Shown: one piece after another, positions 1 to 10,510 of the stretch
Layout of the letters: the number at the start of each line of letters is the position of its first letter
Numbering within the stretch: the stretch's first letter is position 1
Source: Chloranthus sessilifolius
Taxonomy: Eukaryota > Streptophyta > Magnoliopsida > Chloranthales > Chloranthaceae
NCBI GenBank assembly: GCA_021018995.1
Contig: CM037589.1
Span: 62,592,568-62,656,567, forward strand
Length of the DNA stretch: 64,000 bases
Direction: 5' to 3'
The notes under the pieces: generated by a model
Database searches by the model: none
Told to the model about the DNA's origin: nothing
The model's input: the letters and a program-made list of their open reading frames with translations, nothing else
Position numbers and translations under genes: made by a program

Positions 1-1250
1 CCGGTGGGGTGTGGGATGCGGCAGCTGCCGGTTGTGGAAGAGAGGAGAGGAAGAGAGAACTAAGAAGAGAGAAGAGAGATAAGGGCTTAAAAAAAAATAA
101 AAAATTATAGTCTTAGCCGCGCCCACCCCTAAGTCGGGGCGCCCAGGCGGCCGCCCCGGCCGCTTTTTGGACCACTGGCTACTACCCCCCACCATATGCT
201 GAATATTCCCCATAAGATACTATTGACCATTGATGCTTTGAATCGGACTGATAGAGAACGTTTTTCGTTCCAGTCTTACCCACGACTGATCTTGAAATCA
301 TGAAAATATCATCAAATGGTCATTCCAATCTTTCTCCACAGCTGATCTACCTGATTAATTGGTTAAAAAAATTTCGTCCTCTATAAAAAATATAAAAATT
401 AAAAAATAGTAGAAAATTAAAATATATATTAATGATTAATAAATACTGAAAAATATTAAAATAAATTAATATGAGAAATCAGATGAGCTCAAGCTGAGAT
501 AGAACTAGATTCATGATGAGAAGAAAAATAAAGAACATGCTCAAAAAAGGTAGCATCCATGGAAACGAAGTACTAGCGGAAATTATAGGCAAAGTCCCTA
601 TTATGCAGTCTCCATAAGTAGTATCACCAACCACTAACAGTCATCTAGATTCTAGAATCCAGCAAACCATAACAGCCCAAGCTAGAAGATATTCAGATCC
701 TCCCTTAGTTATTTTCTCGTAAAAAAGCAGACCTTGTATCTAACAACTGGTGGCCAAAGAAGCAACAATTCACAAAATGTTGTTCAAGGGTGAAGCCACG
801 AAAAGCTTTTTGAAGCCATGAAAGATAGTTGAAGTCACGAAAGCCGATTCAAACCGAAATCTTGTTGTAGCCGATACACCATACCCTCACGAAATTTAAT
901 AAAACTCTCTGAATCTCAATCATCTTTAATGATATATGATTCAAACCATTGCTTGATGAAAACCGATTCAAACCCAAAAGATATACTCATACATTTCACC
1001 CCACAGAAAACAGAAACCTCAATAAATGTGAATCTGGGGGATAGAACCAATGACCAAAGATTGCTTTGAAACATGCAAACTTCCTCACAACTGACCAAAA
1101 AGGAAAAAAAATGCTTAAAACTATATTCTGATTCAAATCTTGCTAGAGGCTAGGAATTTTAGGTTCCTGAATCCACATGACACGAAATGAACAGAGAATC
1201 GTGAATGCAGATGTAAACAAAGATCCTTTTGAAACACCTAGAAAGAGGCT
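1..1250. other. Intergenic, no gene recognised
   Basis: No coding region is supported here. Bases about 110-175 are much richer in G and C than the surrounding AT-rich DNA and carry short CCGCCCCGGCCG-like runs. A purine-rich tract lies at 38-90. The rest (360-1250) is AT-rich with no recognisable repeat ends. It may be the decayed interior of the LTR element whose primer site lies at 1391-1403, but no protein similarity is readable. Confidence 0.4.
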
Positions 1251-1478
1251 TCAAAACACATAGGTGACTTCACTAAAGTTGTTCACCATGGATTATCAAT
1301 CAGGTTGACTTGTGCTGATGTCAACGTGATTTCATGCTGACGTTGGCAATGATGAATGATGGCAGCAATGATCCAGCTTGAGAAAAGTCCGCTCTAATAC
1401 CAAGTTTGGATTTAGGCTTATGGTTTAGGTGGCTGTTTTGGGGATTAGGTGTAGGGTTTGTATGGAGGAGAAGAGAAC

Positions 1479-1518
<40 letters not shown>

Positions 1519-1620
1519 TAATCGGCTTAGTCAGTGTTGTATGCTCTACTAGCCTTATAATATATATCAAGATTAGAAATACAAAAATACCCATGTCACT
1601 AACTACATATCCACACAACA
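1251..1620 (-). mobile_element. LTR remnant with tRNA-Met primer site (TRIM/Copia-like)
   Basis: Read on the minus strand, a short putative LTR (about 1405-1620, near 216 bp, starting TGTTGTGTGG) is followed by TTGGTATTAGAGC at 1391-1403. That matches the plant initiator-Met tRNA primer-binding site. A leader follows with an inverted TGCTGACGTTGG / TGTTGACATCAGC-type motif at about 1314-1350. A GA microsatellite (about 1479-1515) sits inside the LTR. The LTR length and the small amount of recognisable internal DNA fit a TRIM or a Copia relic. A related copy lies at about 61907-62260. No coding capacity is seen; the element is old and only one end is recognisable. Confidence 0.55.
1479..1515. 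repeat. (GA)n microsatellite
   Basis: An uninterrupted run of GA dinucleotides within the short LTR at 1405-1620. The related LTR at about 61907-62128 has a CT run (about 62034-62075) in the matching place. The purine/pyrimidine tract is therefore an ancestral part of the LTR. Confidence 0.9.
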
Positions 1621-1859
1621 CTACAGGCACACACCAACAGTATGTTCCTTTGCTCACAAATTTTTCAGAAGATGACCAATGGGAGGGTCCTCTAAAGGAT
1701 GCCTGTAGTTTCACCGAAGGAGTCCTACGACCATCCTATCATGGCCAAAGCTCAAGATTTACCAAGGTACTTCTAACCCCAAAAGACACCAAAAACGAAA
1801 CTCAAATCTCTTTGCGAACTCACATCGCATGAAAAGATGCTCTATAGATTCCTTTTCAC

Positions 1860-4800
1860 ACCACAAAACTTGCACTCAAATGGTACCTCCATCTCTTTCC
1901 TACAATGTCGTACACGTCAAAATTCTTCCTCACTCTACCTCTCAAGTGATGATGTTAATTCTAGACATTACCACAATTTCTCACATTCAAGTCTAAGGTT
2001 GATTGACTAAAGGTCTTTTTCCTAGATGTCTATAGTATGGATCTAATAGTAATATTTTCTTTCTTTTCCATGGTTCATTTGCATACATCTGAATTATTTC
2101 AGTTGTCCTCACATCAGGTTCAATTCCCCTCATAGTTGTGCCAAAACCATGATTTCCTTCTCTCAGATTTCTGTGCAGCAAATATTTCGCAAAGAGGACA
2201 TATTCATCTCTTTCACAAACCTCCGCAACTGTCACATTTTTGTTAATTGCCAAGTTGGAAATCATCTTATATCGCATTACCAAGACTTCCTTCCCACACC
2301 AATGGTCCTACCAGAATCTTACTCTATGCACTAAACCAATTATGAATATAATGTTCTGCTTGAATCAATTTTTTTATTTTTTGCACACTTCCACCATCCC
2401 AGTCTTAGTCTACCTCTTGGCTCTCTAATGCTCTACTGTAAGTTATCCTCAATATTTTACTGCACATAGAATCTCCTTTGTCACCAGACCACCATAGTCA
2501 TTTCCCTAACAAGGCCTTATTCATTGTCTAAAGGGATTGTATTCCGAGGCCACTGAAGTTAGTCTGGAATTACCCATCTCAATTGATCACATGGATTTTT
2601 TCTTTGACCTTTCTCTCGCTTCACAAAAAATTAAATTGTATATTCTATAATCTCTTCATAAATATACCATGACAAACATTTACTTGAAGTAGACTGGGAG
2701 ATTAGATAAAGTTGCCTGATAGCCTAATTCTTTATCCTTTCAAAAGTAGGACCCCCTTCCATTCAGCCAACTTTTGATTAAATCATCCAATCACAGGGTC
2801 CTAGTGGGTCACGTTTGTCTTTCTGATCCATAACAAAAGCCCCAAATATACGGATGGGAGTCTACCTTACCCAAACCCCATTATTCCTACCATATCCACT
2901 GACATAACGTCTTCCATCCTAACACCAAACATCATTGTCTTCCTTAAGTACAACCTTAACATTTCTAAGCCATGCTCACTTCACATCCATGTATAAGGCC
3001 TACTTTAGAAGCTTTGTTCATCAGCTTACACAACACTTCAGTAACGATGTCAAATAAAAAGGGAGAGAGGATCACCTTGAGGCATACCTTCGGAGCTTCT
3101 AAAGAATCCCTTCACAGCTCCATTTATCATCACAGATGAGATGCATCCCCTTATTCATTTCCTCCACTTTTTAGTAAGTTCAAATCTCCGCAACATGTAA
3201 TCGAAAAACTTCCAATCTAAAGAGAATTAGGTCGTTGAGATGCATCATGTTATCCATTTTCTCTACAGTCATAAGCTTTCTCAATGTCAAGTTTACAGAG
3301 CAACCCAGGCGTCCCATCCTTTAATATGGAGTCGATAACTTCGCGAGTTAACACAGCACCATCCACGATTTGACGTCCATCAACAAATTCGTGTTGATAT
3401 GGAGATATAATTGATGACATTCCTGGTCTAAGCCGATTCACTAGGACCTTGACCAATATCTTATACAAACTCCTCAACAGAATTATTGGTCTAAAGTCCT
3501 CATTTTTTGCCTCATTTTTCATTGGTATGATTGTTACGAACATCGTCTTTGTCTTTCACATAAAACTCGGCGAAGACCTCCATAAACTTGTCCCTCAACA
3601 GTTCCCTAAATTGCTTATAGAACTCCAACGTAAATCCGTCTGGACCTGGTGTTAGATCGCCGCTTGGCTTGAAAATAGCCTTAATGCACTTTCTCCTCAA
3701 AACTTAACACTTTCTTCTCTCGGTCCTCTATTCGGATCGGAACAATCTTAATTCCATCAATCACCAGTTGATTCCAACCATCATTGGTATATACTTTCTT
3801 GTCAAATTCCTCCTCATGGTCATCTTAATTCCTTTCTATCCTTGATTGTCCAACTATTATTTGTTGAATAGTGTTTATCCAAAATCGTGCATTTGCCATG
3901 CAATAGAAAAACTTTTTAATTCCTCCTCCGTTTAACCATCTAACCGGTGATCTGTCGCCATATGATTTCTTCTTTTACCTTTTTCTTGTATTTTTCCTTT
4001 GTCATCACCTTTCACTCTCATCTCTCGATAATAGGCCTTCCTCTTTTAGATCTAGCATCTAGATGAGTATCAACAATTCAACATATTCATCATTATCTCC
4101 TAGATATTTTCGAATTCATCCTTACTCCAACTCCCCAATGGTCGACGATCCCCTTCTTGCCCCATCACCTAAAGAGCCCTGCACCAGAGCCATCAGAGAC
4201 AGCTTGTGGCTTTCCATGAAGACACCAGTTCAACTTCTGTTTCCACCACCAACACAAATCAATCACCACCAGAGGAAGAGGTGGATGACCCTCGGGATTT
4301 GTTCAAAGGATGAGGCTCCAACACTCTTCTCAATGAGCTTCTTGGAAGTTCAAACTACATGGATCCACCTTAAGTGGACACAAACATCCCCAATTGCCTT
4401 AAACAGTCATCCACCCCATAACTGCCAAGGAATTTCAAAAACTTTTATCCAGGATCCCGTCTTAAATGCAGTAGGGGAGTTAATGGCCGACCTCCATTTG
4501 TCGAACCAAATCAAGCCAGGCCTAACAGGCCACGCCCCACAGGAGACAACCCTTCTCACGAGTGCCACTGTAGAAGACGAACGTAAAGTTTCCTGGCCCA
4601 AAGGCTATATTGCTCCACACATTTACATTGGTGTCGAGGTCAGGGTCCGAATGAACTCCAACCAAACATTTCCCCCTGAGACAGTGCTGCCACCTAGCAT
4701 CATTATCATCTTCATCCCAGTCAACAGACCTTTTTTTCCAGCTCTGTTGGCAGAAGCTTCCTCCATGGTTGGTGCTTTTTGGTGAAGCTCCTATATTTTT

Positions 4801-5160
4801 TCTGCCAAAGTTCTCACCTGCTGTCCAGCTCGTATTGTAGTGGGCGGAGCCACCTTTGGTTCCTTATTCAGGTGGCAGTCCCAGGCCTTTGGACCCCTCA
4901 CTCCACTGTATCCAGTTCTGAAGCAACGATTACGAAACGCAAAGTTCAACACCGAGCAAATCCTGAAGAGCCAGTCCCCTCTTCTAGCCCTGTTGGCAGG
5001 CTTCACATCGAAGTATCTTCCTCCCTCCATCTTCCATTGTTTCTCCAAGGTTCTTCTCGCCGCTTACCGTTCAAACGCCAGTTACGCTGCCAGTCACCCA
5101 TTGCAGCAAAATAACCTGAAACAGCTCCTGGTTATTCTTTTTGAAATGGAATTAAGATTT
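1860..5160 (-). mobile_element. L1-type LINE, decayed
   Basis: Several minus-strand reading fragments follow each other in LINE order. At 4791-5048 and 4407-4601 there are ORF1-like fragments, with a DUF4283-like stretch (WIKVFEIPWQLWG). At 3512-3700 comes the region just before the reverse transcriptase core (LTPGPDGFTLEFYKQF). At 3250-3543 is the RT core itself (FRPIILLRSLYKILVKVLVNRL, split here for display, and LCKLDIEKAYD). At 1993-2283 is a C-terminal zf-RVT-like region (ISNLAINKNVTVAEVCE). At about 3.3 kb it is roughly half a full plant L1, and it carries many frame breaks and internal losses. The long plus-strand ORF at 4063-4785 is antisense to ORF1 and is not a gene. Ends are approximate. 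Confidence 0.8.
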
Positions 5161-6030
5161 GAACTATGAAGTCTATTTTTATACAGATTAGAGAGGGTGA
5201 GTTGGAAAATAAAAGAAAAAACAAAGGCAATAATTCTTAAAACCGTTTTTGATTTTTAAAAAAATATTTATATGAATAAAAGAATCAATTTCAAGTTTAA
5301 ATGATTTGTTACTCAAAATATGTTTATTAATGCTCTTATCTTATTATTTATTTTATTTGTAACCTTTTAGCATTTATTTGATTTATTTTTAAATTGTTTT
5401 AGTCCAGTGCATTGCACAGGTTGCTTACTAATATAAAACGATGTGACAGTGAAGGATGAAACAGTGAAAGGTTTCACCCTTCATTTGGAATCGTTACCTA
5501 CAGTTAAGATGAGCACCTTCATCTTACTTTCTATTTCATTTCATGCACGTGGCAGTCAAACATGGTTTTGGGTTATGGGTGTCACATGGAGCAAGAGGGC
5601 GTTATTTGTACATATCATTTTACAAAATAAAAAATTTTAAAATTCATCTTCATGTCAAATATAAAAGTTTGCTTACATAGAAGTTGGGCTATACATTTAC
5701 TGTCCAAAGTTCCAACGGTATTCATCACCTTTTTAGAGCTCGAAGAACAGAACCTCTTTTCTTTTATATATATATATCTATATATGGGATCACATGCCGT
5801 GTGATCTAAAAAAGTAAATTACATTTTTACCTTCAAAATCCACGCCCAATGTACTTCGTGCATTGAGTTTTCTAATTTTGACTATGTTTCAAACGGTGAA
5901 TAAGATATTTTTTCAATTATTATTATTATTATATTTTTTATTGAGATTGACCTGATGCACCTGATCAAATGGCATTAGTCTAGGTTTCAATATAAATATA
6001 TATATATATATAGAGAGAGAGAGAGTGTGT
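5161..6030. other. AT-rich intergenic stretch with TA tracts
   Basis: No gene is seen. TA runs lie at about 5766-5784 and 5993-6011, the second followed by GA and GT runs up to 6037. The segment between them begins with a small palindrome around GATCACATGCCGTGTGATC (5788-5806) and may be a decayed MITE, but no convincing terminal repeats were found. Confidence 0.4.
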
Positions 6031-6034
6031 GTGT

Positions 6035-6496
6035 GTGGGGTGTTCAGGATTATACAACTGGTGGTAGCAAAAAGCTCTACAATCAGGCCATTTGGATACC
6101 GTGTGATATCAATCACGAGGATTGGGTGCGACGGCAACTTGGACAATGACTATCATATATCACTCAAAATTTGGGCTCTATCCAATACATATCCACCGTT
6201 AAACATATAGTCAAAGATGCCTAAAATTAATGCACCAAGTTGTTTGGGCATTACCTTATTTTTGACCCATCAAACAGAGGTCAATAAAGTTTAAAAAATA
6301 ATAATAATTTTTTTAAAATCACATGTCCCATGACTGATCAACTCCAAACGATTGTTGGTTTGGATTGATTATGCCATGTGGCATGTGATCTAGAACATGA
6401 GTAGCATTTTTTGCTACATCCAGTTGCAGTTCCCCATATGGCATGTGATCTAGAACATGAGTAGCATTTTTTGCTACATCCAGTTGCAGTTCCCCA
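6035..6496. mobile_element. Fold-back MITE flanked by TA/GA/GT microsatellite
   Basis: The two ends are inverted versions of one another. The left end reads GGTGGTAGCAAAAAGCTCTAC and the right end, reverse complemented, reads GGATGTAGCAAAAAATGCTAC. Internal text around 6122-6165 (TTGGGTGCGACGGCAACTTG) recurs in changed form near 8705, 8785-8840 and 45455-45480, so this is a dispersed family. The left end abuts a compound TA-GA-GT microsatellite. No coding capacity. Confidence 0.55.
6379..6496. repeat. 60-bp direct tandem duplication
   Basis: The segment starting TGGCATGTGATCTAGAAC at 6379 is repeated at 6439 with a period of exactly 60 bp and almost no differences, so the duplication is recent. 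It lies within the right end of the MITE at 6035-6496. Confidence 0.9.
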
Positions 6497-6769
6497 ATTC
6501 TCATATATATATATCGGCACTTTTTACCAGCTTCCTTTTCGAAATCGTAGAATCTGAAGAGTAGCCTCTAAGGGTGTATTTGGATTCAAGGAAAATGGCG
6601 GATTCCTAAGGGTCTGATTCATGAATCATATTTCCCTGTTTGGGTGCAACTTTTGTCTCGTAAAAAAGACACTTTTCCACTATTTTTTAGTCTGGGACCT
6701 TTAACATTTAATATTTACCGTTGGAACATTTGAAAAAGCACGTCTCTTCTTTTTCATTTTTTTTTGGTA

Positions 6770-7130
6770 TTAGAAAGGGTTACCTTCATTTTTAGCCACA
6801 TTCATCCATCTCAACCGGGCTTCACGTTCTTAAAATGTTGACTACTTTGAATAAGATTGGAGATTGTTTTTCATCCCAATCTCTGACACAAAAGATCTTG
6901 AAGTTGTGCTATTATCAAATTGTCATATTTTGATTTCACATGGTACACATTCTCAAAATGAACATGATTGTGGTATATATCAAAGGTGGTTTTAGATCAC
7001 TTTTCAGATGGATGTGTGTCATGTGTAATCAAAATATGACCTGTCTTACGGTAGTATCATAATCTCAAGATCTCTTATTGGGATGAAAAATGATCTCCAT
7101 TTTATCTAATTTAAAGCAGTCAGATAATTT
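6770..7130. mobile_element. MITE-like dispersed repeat, family Q
   Basis: A partial palindrome. The left part carries GGAGATTGTTTTTCATCCCA near 6859 and the right part carries TGGGATGAAAAATGATCTCC near 7079, its near reverse complement. Related blocks with the same inner order (a call for a CATGATCTCAAGATC-like motif, then the GATCTCCAT end) lie at 9197-9608, about 14230-14450 and 16749-17140. No transposase is present and the superfamily is unresolved. Confidence 0.55.
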
Positions 7131-7671
7131 AAGCATGTAAACCCGAATTGAAAAGGAAAAATCTTAGGCTAAAATAAAGTACGCATGGGAACGTCTCCAA
7201 AGGTGGCGCTAAATGCTGATTATTGACTTGCAGTCTCGGAGAAAGTAGCTAATAAGACTTCTATAGTGTGTGTAAGTATAAAGAAAAAGACTTAAATATA
7301 ATGTGATGCCTACGTAATTAACAAATGGAACCATATCAATATCCACTAATGCGTGCAGTCTAAAGTAAAAATCGACTGTCTAATCTCTTGTATATCATAA
7401 AATGCCTCTGTCTTGTATATTTCAGTCTATTTATTCAGACACCGGATTTTGATTAATCCTACATATTTCGGACTATGAAAATGGAGATCCAAACAGTTGA
7501 AAATGATGAATACAGATTGTTTTCAAGTTAAGATTCGATGAGAATACATAGGAAAAATACATAGGAAAAATAAATACTTTTCCTCCATTTTCTATGTAGA
7601 GAGAGAGAGGCTTGAGACTCTACATTTGAGTATAGACCTGGATGCTATGCACGAGGTTGTTGGATTACACA

Positions 7672-7818
7672 TGGTGGTCAACATTAGGATCGGGTGTCAA
7701 ATATATATGTAAAAGGTCAATTAACGATTGAAAAAAAAAAAATTGAAATGGCACCCAGTCGTTGATTGACCTTGTACATGTATATTTGACCCCCAGTCTT
7801 AACGTTGGCCATCACCTT
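7672..7818. repeat. Fold-back repeat
   Basis: Bases from GTGGTCAACATTAGGATCGG (7672) are the near reverse complement of those ending CTTAACGTTGGCCATCAC (7815). They enclose an A-run at about 7730-7741. It looks like a small MITE or a hairpin remnant. No target duplication could be assigned. Confidence 0.5.
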
Positions 7819-7972
7819 CAATTTTGTGGTCAATGGTGACATTTTTAAGAAGAAACCCCATATCTTTAACTCGTGAAATGAAGGGCATATGTATATATAT
7901 ACACCTTCGATTTTGTGGTCAATGGTGACATTTTAAAGAAGAAATTCCATATCTTTAACTCGTGAAATGTAG

Positions 7973-7990
<18 letters not shown>
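7813..7990. repeat. 89-bp direct tandem duplication
   Basis: A block beginning CACCTTCAATTTTGTGGTC at 7813 recurs at 7902 as CACCTTCGATTTTGTGGTC, a period of 89 bp, with a few differences. The second unit runs into the long TA microsatellite. Confidence 0.85.

Positions 7991-8048
<58 letters not shown>
7976..8048. repeat. (TA)n microsatellite
   Basis: An almost pure TA run of about 70 bp that borders the left end of the Mutator-like element at 8049-8571. A shorter TA run (8570-8581) lies at the other end, so the element sits inside the microsatellite. Confidence 0.95.
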
Positions 8049-8052
<4 letters not shown>

Positions 8053-8571
8053 TAATGATTCTCTCACTCAAGTCTAATGGATGCGCTAACGCTCAATGGC
8101 TTTCGTGCTAGCGCACTCGGCCCTTGCTTGTTGGCTGCTATACGACTAGCGCGTCCATCAAACTTTTCTTTCAGCTGCCTATACTTGCTGGCTGCTATTT
8201 AAAATTCTGATTGAAATCTTGAAATCGATAGCTCGAATCCTAACGTAGATAAGATGAGCACCGACCGATGAAGGGGAATCCGCCGAGTAAGTCAACTAAC
8301 CAGACCTCCCATCCGACTCTGTTCGATTCTGTCTTTACAACCTCTGATGAGGCAGCGAAGGGCGATGCAGCATCGAAAGCTCTTCTACTTGCCGGTGCGT
8401 AGAATGGTTAATATCTTTTCCTTCCCGATCCAGTTAAGGCTGAAGCCGAGGCAGAAGAGTTAGTTGCTACTGCTGCTTCCATTCTCCAATATCTTTGTCC
8501 GAAAATGAAGAGGGTGTGATCATGGGGTTATGTCCCATGACTCGAGTGAAGTGGGTGTGATCATTACTGAT
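8049..8571. mobile_element. Mutator/Micron-like element carrying a possible captured gene piece
   Basis: The ends are inverted. The left starts TCAGTAATGATTCTCTCACT and the right, reverse complemented, starts TCAGTAATGATCACACCCAC; both have a CACTC(A/G)AGTC block further in. Flanks are TA repeats, so the target duplication cannot be read. The small MITE at 45271-45374 has related ends (GGGTAATGATCAC). The interior (about 8230-8515) differs sharply from the flanks: it is less AT-rich and holds coding-like triplets, described as a separate entry. No transposase is present. Confidence 0.55.
8268..8521 (+). pseudogene. Coding-like fragment inside a Mutator-like element
   Basis: Two stop-free coding-like blocks lie here. 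One is an ATG-started block at 8268-8402 of 44 codons that ends with DEAAKGDAASKALLLAGA. The other is a block at about 8428-8521 reading DPVKAEAEAEELVATAAS and then ILQYLCPK. They lie in different frames separated by a short break, so no intact product is expected. Ala/Glu/Lys-rich helical composition and codon use differ from the surrounding AT-rich DNA. The parent gene is not recognised. Placement between inverted ends suggests capture by a Pack-MULE-type process; an old host gene fragment is the alternative. Confidence 0.4.
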
Positions 8572-8589
8572 ATATATATATCATATTTT

Positions 8590-9190
8590 TGAAGCTTGGA
8601 ATTTAGACCATTTAAATCAGTTAATGTTGCACTTTTACCTTTTATAAAATTGACTATTTGTTAAAATTGATCTCAACAATTGGCACCCGAACTCTGTGGC
8701 TCCAAAACAATGTTGGGGTGCGACAGGATGTTGTTAGAGTCCAAGACGATGCGATCAAATGCACATTTAAGTCATGCATTAGAATCAATTTGGGTGTCAT
8801 ATGGCATCCAACCCAACGGTTGAGTGCCACGACAATATGCCTAAGGTCGATTAGATATCATAAAAAATTTATTAAAAGAGATAATTTGCCACCATTAAAT
8901 TGAGTCAAAGGTGTGAAATTTCAATACACCATATTTAGGTGACAAATCACAAACTTTGACCCGTGACTTCAAAATTTTAAATTTTCAAAATTCAAAATTT
9001 CCAAATACCTAAGGGACTGACCAAACCCTTATTGGTGTAAATCACGATCACATGCCATGTGATTGCATCTTCCCATTTTGATACACCAAGGTCCACATGG
9101 CATTGAAAACATGATTTGGGGGGGGGATTTGACTTTCAAATCTGTACAACGTATATTCGAGGCTTAAAATATGGGATCAAAATGACATGC
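8590..9190. other. Intergenic with relic of the 6035-type MITE family
   Basis: No gene is supported. Segments near 8705 (TTGGGGTGCGACAGGATG) and 8785-8840 resemble the interior of the MITEs at 6035-6496 and 45401-45735, so a decayed copy is likely. A GATCACATGCCATGTGATTG palindrome lies at about 9047-9066. Confidence 0.35.
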
Positions 9191-9196
9191 AATACC

Positions 9197-9608
9197 TGAG
9201 TGGCATTATTTGCACCCGTTTTTCCTGTAAAGAGCACATGCTCTTCCACCATAAAAAGGCGTTGACTGCCTTGAATTAAATGATAGAGATGGTGTTTTGT
9301 CCCAATCTTCCACAATAGATCTTGAGATCATGGCACACCTATCAGACGGTCACATGTGATTCCATGTAACACATTCCCAAAAGTGATTGTTTGATAGATG
9401 TGCCCATGATCACGATCATTTTTGGAGATGTGTGCCACGTGGTATCAACATGAGACCGCCCGATTGGTGCGCCATGATCTCAAAAGCTATTGTATGTAAG
9501 ATTGGGACGAAAAACAATCTCCATCGTCTGACTCAAGGCAATCAACGATTTCTTATGATGGAAGAGTGTGTGCTCTTCATAGGAAAAACGGGTGCAAATA
9601 ATGTCACC
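9197..9608. mobile_element. Fold-back MITE, family Q
   Basis: Long inverted ends. The left begins near GTGGCATTATTTGCACCCG (9201) and the right ends near CGGGTGCAAATAATGTCAC (9606), with the match continuing about 55 bp inwards (CTGTAAAGAGCACATGCTCT and its counterpart). The middle shows the family Q order: a CCCAATCTTCCACAATAGAT block, the AGACGGTCACATGTGATTCC block and their inverted partners. No clear target duplication was found. Confidence 0.65.
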
Positions 9609-9724
9609 CTTAAAAATAATAAAATAAGTTGCGGTTCACACCACCACCACCAAAGGAGCTGTGGATCATAACCACACCTGTGGTTATGAAACATAGTTAC
9701 AAGTTGTGGTTCATAACCTTCCAT

Positions 9725-9925
9725 TGACCTACGGGTCAAATGGAAGGTTGATAATACTGTTACGCTGAGGTCACTGGTTCAATCTCAGCTTACCATCCAA
9801 GACTGGTCAATGGAAGGTTGACAATACTGCTACCCTGAGGTCACAGGTTCAATCTCAGCTTACCATCCAAGACAAAATACAACAACAACAACAATAATAA
9901 CAATAATAAATGAAAAAAAAAAACA
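9725..9925 (+). mobile_element. SINE-like tandem with A-rich tail
   Basis: A 70-bp unit starting TGGAAGGTTGATAATACTG occurs at 9741 and again at 9811. Each copy contains GGTTCAATCTC, close to the RNA polymerase III B box (GGTTCGANTCC), and ends CTTACCATCCAAGAC. The second unit is followed by an ACA/ATA-rich tail (9873-9925). The SINE entry at 19330-19425 shares the GGTTGACAATATTG and GGTCACAGGTTC blocks, which supports common descent. It is not a functional tRNA: no cloverleaf can be drawn. Confidence 0.55.
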
Positions 9926-10170
9926 TGGGGTAATTCAAAGTAGAGATAGGATCATAGGACAGCAATATATATTTGTTGAGCAAAGCAACAGAATGAGACG
10001 AGGAATACACATCAGATCTCTATTTCTGTAAAGTTCACTGGAAAACAGAAACCAGCAGAAAGTCCCTGTTCTGCTTAAAGATTTCAATCTGGAGAAACAA
10101 CTATCTATGGTAGATAGATACATCATGAGATTTCAATAGAACATTTTTCCCCCTTTCTAATGCTTCAGCT

Positions 10171-10510
10171 TCAGTCGGTGGTCATCGGTTGAGTCATGCA
10201 ACAGCGGAAGCGGGCCTTGCGAACGGTAGTCAGAATCTCGGCCTCAGCATTCTCAAGCATCCTGACAACCTCGGTGAAGGGAGGACGGACTTCAGGGCTG
10301 GCATCCCAGCAGCGGGTCATGATCTCGCCAAGCACTGGGAGACAATCAGTGGGGACCACTGGACGGAACCCTTTGTTGACAACTGCAAAGGCAGCCTGTA
10401 CAGCCGTCATGTTCTGGAATGGAAGCAAGCCTGTTATGAGCTCCCACAATACTATGCCAAAACTGTACACGTCCACTTTCTGGTTGTAGGGCCTGTGCTG
10501 GATCATCTCT
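10171..10510 (-). CDS. STY13: STY13-like kinase, exon 2 (last)
   Basis: Starts with the last base of Pro308 after acceptor TTGGCAG and reads [20 protein letters not shown] onwards to the stop at 10171-10173. It holds the C-lobe ([12 protein letters not shown]) and the conserved Arg of the RPPF segment. A downstream 3' UTR is expected below 10171 but no polyadenylation signal can be fixed. Confidence 0.95.

Noticed and set aside
1445-1832. ORFs with Ser-Leu or Arg-Glu runs
   Set aside because: Artefacts of the GA microsatellite inside an LTR remnant.
4063-4785. 240-codon plus-strand ORF
   Set aside because: It lies antisense to minus-strand LINE ORF1-like sequence (DUF4283-like), shows no recognisable domain, and its composition mirrors the other strand.
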